A stretch of 64,000 nt of DNA from Paraburkholderia sejongensis (GCF_020880815.1 NZ_JAJITD010000002.1:310001-374000), one strand, 5' to 3'; positions 1 to 8,359 are shown, counted from the first letter of the stretch. Numbers and translations: made by a program. Notes: a model not told the origin generated them from the letters alone.

Positions 1-3000
1 CGGATGACCAGCGCGAACGGCCGGCTGAACGGCAACGACGTCGCGCTGCGGGTGCGGCCGACCCAGCCGAAGCTGCTGGTGCCGGTCGCCCATTTCCTGT
101 GGCGGGTCGAGGCGAATGAGGGCGACTACCGGCTGCAACTGTCGGACTTGCGCGCCGAACTCGGCCAGCCGCCGCTCGAAGACGGCACGCCGCTCACCCG
201 CACGCTGCAGTTCGAGACACTGGACAGCCGCTACCGGACCGCGACGCAGCAGCACGGGCAACTGCTCGGCGTCAGCGGCGACCGCGTCGATCTGGGCATC
301 CTCGCGGAATTCAGCCGCGCGCTGCCGCTGCCGCGACGCTTTCTGAACCAGCTCGTGCGGATCAATCCGCGCGGACTGGTCTCCAATTACGTGATCGAGG
401 TCGAGCGCGCCAAGCCGGAGTCCGGCGAGGTCGGCGGCGACCGCCGGCCGGCCGGCGCGGAGCCGATCGAGCGTTATCGCTTCAAAGGCGACCTGCAAGG
501 CATCAGCTTCGCCGCGCAGGAGCCGGGACCGGGCCTCACGCCGCGCGGCCACCCGCGCGCGGGGATTCCCGGCATCGAAAACCTGTGGGGCAACGTCGAT
601 GCCGACGAAAAAGGCGGCCACGCGCTGCTCGACACGTCGAAGGTGGCGCTGACGCTGCCGGGCGTGTTCGACGACCCGCGCCTGCTGATCGACCGGCTGT
701 ACGCCCGCGCCGAGTGGACCATGCTGCAAAGGGAGGTGGACTCGACCCGGCCGGCGTTCGCATTGAAGCTGACCGACGTCAAGGTGTCGAACCCGGACGT
801 CGACGCGACCGCCACCGCGAACTACAGCAACCCCGGCCACGGGCGCGGCTCGCTGGATCTGAAGGCCGACTTCCAGCGCGCCCAGGTCACCCGCATCGCC
901 CGCTATCTGCCGACCGCGGTCAGCGAAAAACTGCGCATCTATCTGGGGCACGGGTTGCAGGCGGGCGTCTCGCGCGGCGGCACGATCGAGGTGCACGGCG
1001 ACCTGACCAAGTTCCCGTACTCGCGCGACCCCGACGCCGGGATCTTCCGGATCGTCGCGCCGTTCACCGGCGGCAGGTTCGACCCGACGCCCTACCCGCC
1101 GCGCAACATGCGCAACGGCACGCCGAACGTATGGCCGGCGTTCGACGGCATCGACGGCGTGTTCGAACTGAAACAGAACGTGCTGCGCTTCGACATCGAG
1201 CGCGGCCGTTACAAGCGCTTCGCAGTGACCAGTGTGAACGGGCGGATCGACGATCTCGGCACCAAGGCATCGGACCTGATCATTCGCGGCAACGGCCGCG
1301 GCCCGCTCGCCGACATGCTCGACTATGTGAACGGCAGCTCGCTCGGCATCATGGCGCGCCGCCAGACCGAGAAGATTCGCGCCGAGGGTCCGGCGTCGCT
1401 CGCGCTCAGGCTGACCATTCCGCGCACGCCGCAGCCGCATATCGGCGTGGAAGGCACGCTCGGCTTCCAGAACAACCGGCTGAGCGCGAACCATGTGCCG
1501 CCGCTGTCGCAGTTGACCGGACGGGTGCGCTTCACCGAGCGCACGGCCGAGGCCGAGCGGCTGTCCGGGCAGTTCCTCGGCGGCGACGTGCACGCGAACG
1601 GCGGGCTGCGCCAGGACGGCACCTATGCGCTCGCGCTCGACGGTCACATCGCCGTCGACGCCGCGCGCGGCCTCGGCCTGGCTGGCCCGGCCGCGCAGGT
1701 GCTCACGCATATGAGCGGCAGCGCGCCTTATGAGCTGAACGTCAGCGGCGCGAAGGGGCGCCTGCCGCAGGTCAGCGCGAACTCCGACCTCACAGGCCTC
1801 GCGCTCGACTTTCCGGCGCCGTTCAACAAGCCGGCCGGCACGCCGATGCCGCTGCATTTCGCGGTAAAGCCGTCGAACGAGGCCGGCGAGAGCGGACTCG
1901 AGCGCGCCGATCTGACGTTCGGGCCGGTCGCCGCCGCGTATCTGCTGCGCTATCAGCCGCGGCTGCAGCCAGGCCAGCCGCCGACGGTCGTGCGCGGCGC
2001 GATCGGCGTCAATCGCCCGGCCGATCTGCCGTCCGAAGGCGTGGTCGCCGCGGTCGACGTGAAGGAATTCGATGCCGATGCGTGGCGTTTGCTCGCCGCG
2101 CAGTTGCGGGGCGGAGGCAACGCGGCCAGCCCCCAGGCCAACGCGCCCGCGCCCGCCCCCGCCCCGAACCCCGCGCTCACGCAATTGCTGCCGACCCGCT
2201 TCGCGCTGCACATCGACAAGCTGACGCTGCTCAAACGCCACTGGGACAACCTGATCGTCGGCGCGACGCGCGAAGAGCGCACGTGGCAGGCGAACATCGC
2301 GTCGAACCAGGTATCCGGCCACGTGTCCTGGCTGCCCGGCGCGACCCGCGATTCGCCGGGCTCGCTGCAGGCCCGCTTTGCGCGCGTGGTGATTCCGTCG
2401 GTGGCGGACAAGGATCTGCTCGGCCGCGCGATGTCGGCGCCCGCGCAGAACATGCCATCGATCGATCTGGTCGTGAACGAGCTGATCGTGCGCGATCGCA
2501 ACGTGGGGCGGCTCGAAGTCGACGCGCACAACTTCGAGGAAAACGGCGTGCCGGTCTGGCAACTCGACAAGCTCGATATCACGAACCCGGCGGCCACGCT
2601 GAGCGCGACCGCGAACTGGCGCACCTCGACCGAACTGCCCAGCGGCGCCGACGAAGCGACGCCGCGCCGCACCGTGTTCGATTTCAAACTCGACGTCAAG
2701 GACGCGGGCGCGCTGCTCGAACAGCTCGGCCAGCCGAAGACGCTGAGGAACGGCCAAGGCTCGCTGGCCGGCAAGGTGGTGTGGCAAGGCGGCCCGACCA
2801 CGATCGACTACTCGACGCTGAACGGCAACCTCGCGCTCGACCTGCGCCACGGCCAGATCCTCAAGATCGATCCGGGCGTCGCGACGCTGCTCGGCGTGCT
2901 GAGCCTGCAAAGCCTCGCGCGCATCGCGACGCTCGATTTCCGCGACGTGATCGGCGAAGGGCTGCCGTTCTCGAGCGTGACCGGGACCGCGCAGATTCAT

Positions 3001-3336
3001 AACGGCATCGGCCGCACCGACAATTTCCGCATGGTGACCGCGCCCGCGCGCGTGGAGATGAGCGGCTCGGTCGATATCGCGCAGAAGAGCCAGGACCTGC
3101 ATCTGCACGTGGTGCCGACCGTTAGCGCGGGCGCCGCGGTGATCGCCGCGGCGGTCGTCAATCCGCTGATCGGGCTCGGCGCGCTGGTCGCCGACATCGC
3201 GCTCACGCATTCGGTGTCGCACGTGTTCGCGCGCGAGTACGCGATCACCGGTTCGTGGACGCAACCGCACGTGCAGCGGGTGACCACCGAACGGGGTAAG
3301 ATGGACGCTCCGGCTTCGACCGTGGAAGCGCACTGA
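1..3336 (+). CDS. YhdP/AsmA-like envelope protein, C-terminal part (5' partial)
   Basis: The reading frame is open from the first base and ends with TGA at 3334-3336, so only about 1,110 C-terminal residues are present; YhdP proteins of this group are usually longer than 1,250 residues and the true start lies upstream. It looks like the large YhdP/DUF3971 AsmA-like family, which forms long beta-rich bridges for phospholipid transport between inner and outer membrane. Visible support is the low-complexity, beta-rich AsmA-like sequence, a Pro/Ala linker near residue 720 and a hydrophobic Ala/Val/Leu stretch near the C-terminus. A nitrilase-family amidase and tldD follow on the same strand. The function is inferred from family and neighbourhood. 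Confidence 0.85.
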   Translation, partial: RMTSANGRLNGNDVALRVRPTQPKLLVPVAHFLWRVEANEGDYRLQLSDLRAELGQPPLEDGTPLTRTLQFETLDSRYRTATQQHGQLLGVSGDRVDLGILAEFSRALPLPRRFLNQLVRINPRGLVSNYVIEVERAKPESGEVGGDRRPAGAEPIERYRFKGDLQGISFAAQEPGPGLTPRGHPRAGIPGIENLWGNVDADEKGGHALLDTSKVALTLPGVFDDPRLLIDRLYARAEWTMLQREVDSTRPAFALKLTDVKVSNPDVDATATANYSNPGHGRGSLDLKADFQRAQVTRIARYLPTAVSEKLRIYLGHGLQAGVSRGGTIEVHGDLTKFPYSRDPDAGIFRIVAPFTGGRFDPTPYPPRNMRNGTPNVWPAFDGIDGVFELKQNVLRFDIERGRYKRFAVTSVNGRIDDLGTKASDLIIRGNGRGPLADMLDYVNGSSLGIMARRQTEKIRAEGPASLALRLTIPRTPQPHIGVEGTLGFQNNRLSANHVPPLSQLTGRVRFTERTAEAERLSGQFLGGDVHANGGLRQDGTYALALDGHIAVDAARGLGLAGPAAQVLTHMSGSAPYELNVSGAKGRLPQVSANSDLTGLALDFPAPFNKPAGTPMPLHFAVKPSNEAGESGLERADLTFGPVAAAYLLRYQPRLQPGQPPTVVRGAIGVNRPADLPSEGVVAAVDVKEFDADAWRLLAAQLRGGGNAASPQANAPAPAPAPNPALTQLLPTRFALHIDKLTLLKRHWDNLIVGATREERTWQANIASNQVSGHVSWLPGATRDSPGSLQARFARVVIPSVADKDLLGRAMSAPAQNMPSIDLVVNELIVRDRNVGRLEVDAHNFEENGVPVWQLDKLDITNPAATLSATANWRTSTELPSGADEATPRRTVFDFKLDVKDAGALLEQLGQPKTLRNGQGSLAGKVVWQGGPTTIDYSTLNGNLALDLRHGQILKIDPGVATLLGVLSLQSLARIATLDFRDVIGEGLPFSSVTGTAQIHNGIGRTDNFRMVTAPARVEMSGSVDIAQKSQDLHLHVVPTVSAGAAVIAAAVVNPLIGLGALVADIALTHSVSHVFAREYAITGSWTQPHVQRVTTERGKMDAPASTVEAH

Positions 3337-3498
3337 ATTGGCCTGCTGAAAGGCCGGCCGGGCGTGGTTTGCGGACCCGCAGCCGCCCGTCCGGTCCAGC
3401 GCGTCGACCGTCGCGAAACCAGTCCTGAACGACGCCGGCAGCGGCGGCCAGCAGCGACACCGCCCGCCGCCACCCTGCCGCAGCCTTTCGACACGCTC

Positions 3499-4362
3499 AT
3501 GAGCGAAACACACGTCTCTTCTTCGTCGCCCGCCGCGGCCTCCAGCGGCTCCCTCGCCAGCACCTTCCGGGTCGCCGCGCTGCAGATGGTCAGCACGCCG
3601 GACCGTGAGCGCAATCTGGCCGACGCCGGGCGCCTGATCGCCGAAGCCGCCGCCGACGGCGCGCAACTCGTGCTGCTGCCCGAATACTTCTGCTTCATGG
3701 GCTTCAAGGACACCGACAAGCTGACGGTGCGCGAGCCGTACCGGGACGGCCCGATCCAGCGCTTTCTGGCCGATGCCGCGCGCCGCCACCGCGTCTGGGT
3801 GATCGGCGGCACGCTGCCGGTCACCGCGCCGGAAGCGTCGCGGGTCCTGAACACGACGCTCGTGTTCGGCCCGGACGGCAACGAGGCCGCGCGCTACGAC
3901 AAGATTCACCTGTTCAACTTCGAAAAAGGCGAGGAATCGTTCGACGAAGCTCGCACGATCCGCCCAGGCTCCGAGGTCCGTACCTTCGACGCCCCGTTCG
4001 GCCGGGTCGGCCTGTCGGTCTGCTACGATCTGCGCTTTCCCGAGTTGTACCGGCGCATGGGCGACTGCGCGCTGATCGTGGTGCCGTCGGCGTTCACCTA
4101 TACGACTGGCCGCGCGCACTGGGAGCTGCTGCTGCGCGCCCGCGCGGTCGAAAACCAGTGCTACGTACTGGCCGCCGCGCAAGGCGGCAAACATGAAAAC
4201 GGCCGCCGCACCTGGGGCCACAGCATGCTGATCGACCCGTGGGGCGAGATCGTCGCGGTGCGCGACGAAGGCGCCGGCGTGGTCGCCGGCAATGTCGAAC
4301 GCGCACGGATCGACGAAGTGCGGCAGAGCCTGCCGGCGTGGCGTCATCGCGTGCTGACCTGA
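3499..4362 (+). CDS. Carbon-nitrogen hydrolase (nitrilase superfamily amidase)
   Basis: A 287-residue protein with the complete nitrilase catalytic triad: Glu62 in LLPEYF, Lys135 in YDKIHLF and Cys175 in SVCYDLRFPE. The Nit-type signature and length fit omega-amidase or deaminated-glutathione amidase relatives, which hydrolyse small carboxamides in the cytoplasm. Upstream in-frame codons reach 3364, but that stretch reads as low-quality Arg/Pro/Ala sequence, so ATG 3499 was chosen; the Ser/Ala-rich first 20 residues leave a later start possible. It lies between the YhdP-like gene and tldD, as in other betaproteobacteria. The exact substrate cannot be told from sequence. Confidence 0.88.
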   Translation: MSETHVSSSSPAAASSGSLASTFRVAALQMVSTPDRERNLADAGRLIAEAAADGAQLVLLPEYFCFMGFKDTDKLTVREPYRDGPIQRFLADAARRHRVWVIGGTLPVTAPEASRVLNTTLVFGPDGNEAARYDKIHLFNFEKGEESFDEARTIRPGSEVRTFDAPFGRVGLSVCYDLRFPELYRRMGDCALIVVPSAFTYTTGRAHWELLLRARAVENQCYVLAAAQGGKHENGRRTWGHSMLIDPWGEIVAVRDEGAGVVAGNVERARIDEVRQSLPAWRHRVLT

Positions 4363-4455
4363 ATCCGAATCCGCCATTGAAACCGCTGCGCCCGTCGCGC
4401 ATATAGCGACGCCAGCGCTCCCCGACCCCTTCGTATCGAGCAGAACATACTTCGC

Positions 4456-5922
4456 ATGAACATCATCGAACCCGGTATCCGTAATCTCGCCGCCGCCAAG
4501 GACATCCTCCTGACGCCCTACGGTCTCGACGAATCGCTGCTCACCCGCACGCTCGCCGAAATCTTCACGCACCGCGTCGATTACGCGGACCTGTACTTCC
4601 AGGCGACCCGCAGCGAAGCGTGGAGCCTCGAGGAAGGCATCGTGAAGTCGGGCAGCTTCAGCATCGATCAGGGCGTCGGCGTGCGCGCCGTCTCCGGTGA
4701 CCGCACCGCGTTCGCGTACTCGGACGACCTGTCGCCCGAAGCGATCCGCCAGGCGGCCATCGCGACTCGTGCAATCGCCAAGGCCGGCGGCGGCAAGCAG
4801 AAGATCAAGGTGGCGTCGTCGCTGACCGGCATCGCCGGGCGCGATCTGTATCTGCCGTCCGATCCGCTGCAGTCGCTCGACGCGACCGCCAAGGTCAAGC
4901 TGCTCGAGCGCATCGAGCAGATGGCGCGCGGCCGCGATCCGCGCATCCAGCAGGTGATGGCGGGTCTCGCCGGCGAATACGACGTGGTGCTGGTCGCGCG
5001 CAGCGACGGCGGCTTCGCGGCCGACATCCGGCCGCTGGTGCGCGTGTCGGTCACCGTGATCGCCGAGCAGAACGGCCGCCGCGAAATCGGCAGCGGCGGC
5101 GGCGGCGGCCGCTTCGACTACGGTTATTTCACCGACGAAGTGCTGTCGCGCTACGTCGACGATGCGGTCCACTCGGCGCTCGTGAACCTCGACGCGCGGC
5201 CGGCGCCGGCCGGCGCGATGACCGTCGTGCTCGGCCCGGGCTGGCCCGGCGTACTGCTGCACGAAGCGATCGGCCACGGCCTCGAAGGCGACTTCAACCG
5301 CAAGGGCTCGTCGGCGTTCGCCGGACGCATCGGCGAGCAGGTCGCCGCGAAGGGCGTCACCGTGGTCGACGACGGCACGCTGCCGAATCGCCGCGGCTCG
5401 CTGAACATCGACGACGAAGGCAATCCGACCCAGTGCACGACGCTGATCGAGGACGGCATCCTGAAGGGCTACATCCAGGACACGCTGAACGCGCGTCTGA
5501 TGAAGATGCCGATCACCGGCAACGCGCGGCGCGAATCGTACGCGGCGCTGCCGATGCCGCGCATGACCAACACCTACATGCTGAACGGCGACAAGGATCC
5601 GCGGGAAATCGTCGAGTCCGTGAAGAACGGCCTCTACGCGGTGAACTTCGGCGGCGGCCAGGTCGACATCACGAACGGCAAGTTCGTGTTCTCGGCGTCC
5701 GAGGCGTACATGATCGAAAACGGCAAGATCACCTATCCGGTCAAGGGCGCGACGCTGATCGGCAGCGGCCCGGAGTCGCTGAAGTACGTGACGATGATCG
5801 GCAACGACATGAAGCTCGATTCGGGCGTCGGCGTGTGCGGCAAGGAAGGCCAGAGCGTGCCGGTGGGCGTCGGTCAGCCCACGCTGCGGATCGAAAAGAT
5901 GACGGTCGGCGGCACGGCCTGA
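4456..5922 (+). CDS. tldD: Metalloprotease TldD
   Basis: A 488-residue TldD protein of family M103, normal length. The zinc-binding HExxxH motif is present as HEAIGHGLEGD near residue 269, preceded by a poly-Gly stretch (GSGGGGGRFDYGYF). TldD pairs with TldE/PmbA to degrade unfolded peptides and to process peptides such as microcins or CcdA; TldE is not in this window. The ATG at 4456 gives the expected N-terminus. The gene follows the YhdP-like gene and the amidase on the same strand and ends just before a hairpin at 5936-5976, so it is probably the last gene of that transcript. Confidence 0.95.
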   Translation: MNIIEPGIRNLAAAKDILLTPYGLDESLLTRTLAEIFTHRVDYADLYFQATRSEAWSLEEGIVKSGSFSIDQGVGVRAVSGDRTAFAYSDDLSPEAIRQAAIATRAIAKAGGGKQKIKVASSLTGIAGRDLYLPSDPLQSLDATAKVKLLERIEQMARGRDPRIQQVMAGLAGEYDVVLVARSDGGFAADIRPLVRVSVTVIAEQNGRREIGSGGGGGRFDYGYFTDEVLSRYVDDAVHSALVNLDARPAPAGAMTVVLGPGWPGVLLHEAIGHGLEGDFNRKGSSAFAGRIGEQVAAKGVTVVDDGTLPNRRGSLNIDDEGNPTQCTTLIEDGILKGYIQDTLNARLMKMPITGNARRESYAALPMPRMTNTYMLNGDKDPREIVESVKNGLYAVNFGGGQVDITNGKFVFSASEAYMIENGKITYPVKGATLIGSGPESLKYVTMIGNDMKLDSGVGVCGKEGQSVPVGVGQPTLRIEKMTVGGTA

Positions 5923-5935
5923 TTTTGCGATAGAT

Positions 5936-5976
5936 GCACGTTTCGCGCACTCATCGCGCGAACCGTGCGGGTTTTC
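5936..5976 (+). terminator. Likely terminator hairpin after tldD
   Basis: A 13-bp stem with one mismatch (5936-5948 against 5956-5968, 7-nt loop) is followed by GGGTTTTCC. The U-tract is short, so intrinsic termination may be weak. It separates tldD from the aroG promoter that begins about 20 bp further on. Confidence 0.55.
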
Positions 5977-5997
5977 CGCATTTTTCGACACTCCGGC

Positions 5998-6027
5998 TTG
6001 TCAGCCGAGCCTGTGCCGGGTTATAAA
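5998..6027 (+). promoter_or_regulatory. Sigma-70 promoter for the aroG leader and aroG
   Basis: TTGTCA (5998-6003) and TATAAA (6022-6027) are separated by 18 bp, a near-consensus sigma-70 promoter and unusually clear for this GC-rich window. Transcription should begin near 6034. That gives a leader RNA of about 300 nt before aroG, or about 160 nt if terminated at the attenuator. Confidence 0.75.
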
Positions 6028-6068
6028 CTCAGTCACCCTTTTTTGACCAGCGACCCATTTCACTCGCC

Positions 6069-6137
6069 ATGTCCGCCAAGTTTTATTTTTACTTTTTCTG
6101 GTATCTCAGACCGCTGGCGGATCGAGAGGGGTGTTAG
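6069..6137 (+). CDS. Aromatic-rich leader peptide of the aroG attenuator
   Basis: ATG at 6069 opens a 22-codon frame ending in TAG at 6135-6137. Residues 5-12 are FYFYFFWY: eight consecutive aromatic codons (four Phe, three Tyr, one Trp). This resembles the control-codon runs of PheL and TrpL and has no other evident purpose. The control codons (6081-6104) lie between RNA segments 1 and 2 of the attenuator, so a ribosome stalled on them frees segment 2. No strong Shine-Dalgarno sequence is visible upstream, which is the weakest point of the assignment. The peptide itself probably has no function; its translation is the sensor. Confidence 0.82.
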   Translation: MSAKFYFYFFWYLRPLADREGC

Positions 6138-6195
6138 TGCACGTAGGACACCGAGAATTCCCGAAAAACCGCCAGCGAGTCTGGCGGTTTTTTTT
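6072..6195 (+). promoter_or_regulatory. Ribosome-mediated transcription attenuator upstream of aroG
   Basis: Four complementary segments are visible. Segment 1 (6072-6078, TCCGCCA) pairs with segment 2 (6115-6121, TGGCGGA). Segment 2 (6112-6120, CGCTGGCGG) can instead pair with segment 3 (6169-6177, CCGCCAGCG) as antiterminator. Segment 3 (6164-6175) pairs with segment 4 (6181-6192) over 12 bp as a terminator running into eight T residues. Stalling at the Phe/Tyr/Trp codons would favour 2:3 and readthrough; normal translation to the stop at 6135 would cover segment 2 and allow 3:4 termination. The pairing is seen directly; the regulatory outcome follows the enteric trp/phe model. Confidence 0.85.
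6164..6195 (+). terminator. Intrinsic terminator of the aroG leader (3:4 hairpin)
   Basis: AAAAACCGCCAG, a 5-nt loop, then CTGGCGGTTTTT and further T residues to 6195. The stem is perfect over 12 bp with a strong U-tract. It stands about 135 bp before the aroG start and shares its 5' arm with the antiterminator, so it is conditional rather than a gene-end terminator. Confidence 0.88.
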
Positions 6196-6331
6196 CGCCT
6201 CACGCTTTTGCAACCGTATCTGACATTTTGTCGTTGACCATTTTTTGATTGTCGTCCGCTCTGGCATCGCTATCCGATCGTAACCGCCGTTGCCCGCGCG
6301 AACACGCTAAAAACCGATTCAGGAGAACCCC

Positions 6332-7405
6332 ATGCCCCCGCACAATACCGATGACGTCCGCATCCGCGAATTGAAAGAACTCACGCCGCCCGCCCACCTG
6401 ATCCGCGAATTTGCGTGCGACGAAACGGTGTCGAACGTGATCTACGACGCGCGCAGTGCGATGCATCGCATCCTGCACGGGATGGACGATCGCCTGATCG
6501 TCGTGATCGGCCCGTGCTCGATTCACGACACCAAGGCCGCGCTCGAATACGCGGGCCGTCTGATCGAGCAGCGCAAGCGCTTCGCCGGCGAACTCGAGAT
6601 CGTGATGCGCGTGTACTTCGAAAAGCCGCGCACGACGGTGGGCTGGAAGGGTCTCATCAACGACCCGCACATGGACAACAGCTTCAAGATCAATGAAGGC
6701 CTGCGCACCGCGCGCGAGCTGCTGTTGCGGATCAACGAACTCGGCCTGCCGGCCGGCACCGAATACCTCGACATGATCAGCCCGCAGTACATCGCCGATC
6801 TGATCTCGTGGGGTGCGATCGGCGCGCGCACGACCGAATCGCAGGTGCACCGCGAACTGGCGTCGGGCCTGTCGTGCCCGGTCGGCTTCAAGAACGGCAC
6901 GGACGGCAACGTCAAGATCGCCGTCGACGCGATCAAGGCGGCCTCGCAGCCGCACCATTTCCTGTCGGTCACGAAGGGCGGCCACTCGGCGATCGTGTCG
7001 ACCGCCGGCAATGAGGACTGCCATGTGATCCTGCGCGGCGGCAAGACGCCGAACTACGACGCGGACAGCGTCAACGCGGCCTGCGCGGACATCGGCAAGG
7101 CGGGACTCGCCGCGCGTCTGATGATCGACGCGAGCCACGCGAACAGCTCGAAAAAGCACGAGAACCAGATTCCGGTGTGCGCGGACATCGGCCGTCAGAT
7201 CGCCACGGGCGACGAGCGTATCGTCGGCGTGATGGTCGAGTCGCACCTCGTGGCGGGCCGCCAGGACCTGAAGGAAGGCTGCCAGCTCACCTACGGCCAG
7301 AGCATTACCGATGCGTGCATCGGCTGGGACGAAAGCGTCGCCGTGCTCGAAGGTCTCGCGGAAGCGGTCCGGCAGCGCCGCGTCGCGCGCGGCAGCGGCA
7401 ACTGA
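6332..7405 (+). CDS. aroG: 3-deoxy-7-phosphoheptulonate (DAHP) synthase, class I, AroG type
   Basis: A 357-residue class I-alpha DAHP synthase, condensing phosphoenolpyruvate and erythrose 4-phosphate in the first step of the shikimate pathway. Family signatures are clear: GPCSIHD with the metal-binding Cys62, EKPRTTVGWKG, GARTTESQVHRELASG, DASHANSSK and GVMVESHL. Overall it follows the Phe-sensitive AroG isozyme more closely than Trp- or Tyr-sensitive forms, but allosteric specificity cannot be proven by eye. AGGAGA at 6321-6326 supports the ATG at 6332. It is transcribed alone behind an aromatic-codon attenuator and ends at a strong terminator. Confidence 0.96.
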   Translation: MPPHNTDDVRIRELKELTPPAHLIREFACDETVSNVIYDARSAMHRILHGMDDRLIVVIGPCSIHDTKAALEYAGRLIEQRKRFAGELEIVMRVYFEKPRTTVGWKGLINDPHMDNSFKINEGLRTARELLLRINELGLPAGTEYLDMISPQYIADLISWGAIGARTTESQVHRELASGLSCPVGFKNGTDGNVKIAVDAIKAASQPHHFLSVTKGGHSAIVSTAGNEDCHVILRGGKTPNYDADSVNAACADIGKAGLAARLMIDASHANSSKKHENQIPVCADIGRQIATGDERIVGVMVESHLVAGRQDLKEGCQLTYGQSITDACIGWDESVAVLEGLAEAVRQRRVARGSGN

Positions 7406-7454
7406 GTAACCGCCGCGTCGCCGGCCCGGTGACTCGTCAGTAGTGCGCAGTAAC

Positions 7455-7485
7455 AACCCGGTTCGGTTTCGAACCGGGTTTTTTA
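7455..7485 (+). terminator. Intrinsic terminator after aroG
   Basis: A perfect 11-bp stem, AACCCGGTTCG (7455-7465) and CGAACCGGGTT (7470-7480), with a GTTT loop and a run of six T. It ends the aroG transcript. Confidence 0.88.
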
Positions 7486-7583
7486 TTGGCCATTCGGCCG
7501 AATGGCGCTCGCACAGCCACCTCGATACCGTGACAGCTCGATGCCAGGTCTGTCCTGCGTGACTTGACCGGGAGAGTTGATAG

Positions 7584-7599
7584 GTATAAAGTTTTATAC
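7584..7599 (+). promoter_or_regulatory. Palindromic operator over the toxin-antitoxin promoter
   Basis: GTATAAA-GT-TTTATAC, a perfect palindrome with 7-bp arms and a 2-bp centre, lies 12 bp upstream of the toxin ATG. It contains a TATAAA that could be a -10 element, with TTGACC at 7564-7569 as a possible -35 (15-bp spacer). Antitoxins of this type repress their own promoter by binding such palindromes, so this is the expected autoregulatory site. Confidence 0.65.
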
Positions 7600-7610
7600 A
7601 TGAGGCGCTG

Positions 7611-7955
7611 ATGGAGCAGGAAAAAGAAATTCGCTGGCTAGGCTCCAGCTATCGCGACTTGCTCGCCTTTCCGGATGAAGCGCGTCGTCTCGCCGGATTT
7701 CAACTCGGCAAAATTCAGGCAGGACTCGACCCGGACGACTGGAAGCCGTTCGAGTCGATCGGCCCAGGAACGCGCGAAATTCGCATCAGGGAAGAAGACG
7801 GCATTTTTCGCGTGATGTACGTGACCAAATACGAGGAAGCGCTCTACGTACTGCATTGCTTCCAGAAGAAAGCGCAGAAACTCGGCGCCCACGACCGAAA
7901 TATTGCCGCAACGCGCTACCGCGCGATCACTCACTACAGGACCCTCCAGCCATGA
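7611..7955 (+). CDS. HigB/RelE-like toxin (Gp49-like, DUF891 family)
   Basis: A 114-residue basic protein of the phage-derived Gp49-like/HigB group of the RelE toxin superfamily, recognised from the RxxGxxxREIRIREEDGIFRVMY-like core and the aromatic C-terminal half (YVLHCFQKKAQKL). Such toxins are ribosome-dependent mRNA endonucleases. The stop codon overlaps the start of the downstream XRE gene by 4 bp (ATGA), so they are translationally coupled in toxin-first order, typical of higBA loci. Base composition is somewhat less GC-rich than the flanking genes, consistent with acquisition. Activity is inferred from family. Confidence 0.85.
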   Translation: MEQEKEIRWLGSSYRDLLAFPDEARRLAGFQLGKIQAGLDPDDWKPFESIGPGTREIRIREEDGIFRVMYVTKYEEALYVLHCFQKKAQKLGAHDRNIAATRYRAITHYRTLQP

Positions 7956-8284
7956 CGATCGACACCAAAATTCGTCACGTAACACCGCCCGGCGCGAACG
8001 TGTTCCTCGAACTCGGTTTTTCGGCCGCGGAGGCAAAACGTCTGCACGCCGCGTCGCAAAAGCAGATCAACGACACGCGGCTGCTCAAGGAACAGCTGAT
8101 GACCGAGCTGTCCAGCTGGATCGAACAGCATCATCTGAAGCAGGCCGAGGCCGCTGAAATTCTGATGGTGTCGCGGCCGCGCGTGTCCGATGTCGTCAAC
8201 AAGAAAACCACCAAGTTCACAATCGACACGCTGGTCGAAATGCTCAGCCGCATCGGTAAGCCGGTGACGCTGGCAATCGGTTAG
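7952..8284 (+). CDS. HigA-like antitoxin, XRE-family DNA-binding protein
   Basis: A 110-residue protein with a helix-turn-helix of the XRE type in its C-terminal half, around KQAEAAEILMVSRPRVSDVV. It should neutralise the preceding toxin and repress the operon through the palindrome at 7584-7599. ATG 7952 overlaps the toxin stop; the longer upstream frame is only a shadow over the toxin gene. The stop codon lies in an 11-bp direct repeat (GGTTAGGAGCG at 8279-8289 and 8290-8300). Confidence 0.87.
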   Translation: MTIDTKIRHVTPPGANVFLELGFSAAEAKRLHAASQKQINDTRLLKEQLMTELSSWIEQHHLKQAEAAEILMVSRPRVSDVVNKKTTKFTIDTLVEMLSRIGKPVTLAIG

Positions 8285-8300
8285 GAGCGGGTTAGGAGCG
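8279..8300 (+). repeat. Tandem 11-bp duplication at the antitoxin stop
   Basis: GGTTAGGAGCG occurs twice head to tail, the first copy containing the antitoxin stop codon. It is a short duplication with no evident function and may mark an old junction or slippage event beside the toxin-antitoxin locus. Confidence 0.6.
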
Positions 8301-8359
8301 GCTTATGGGCAGCTTATGCGCGGCCCCGGATCAGGCCGTTCGCGCAGGCGGCGCGTCGT

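Noticed and set aside
5091..5112. GGC microsatellite in tldD
   Set aside because: It encodes a poly-Gly loop normally found in TldD proteins; not a sign of instability beyond that.
5965..6237. A 90-codon frame in the aroG leader region
   Set aside because: It reads through promoter, leader peptide and terminator in a different frame, with no ribosome site; the 22-codon leader frame explains the region better.
6200..7456. A 418-codon antisense frame over aroG
   Set aside because: A shadow of the strongly conserved aroG; it also runs over both flanking regulatory regions and has Arg/Ala/Val-rich composition without family features.
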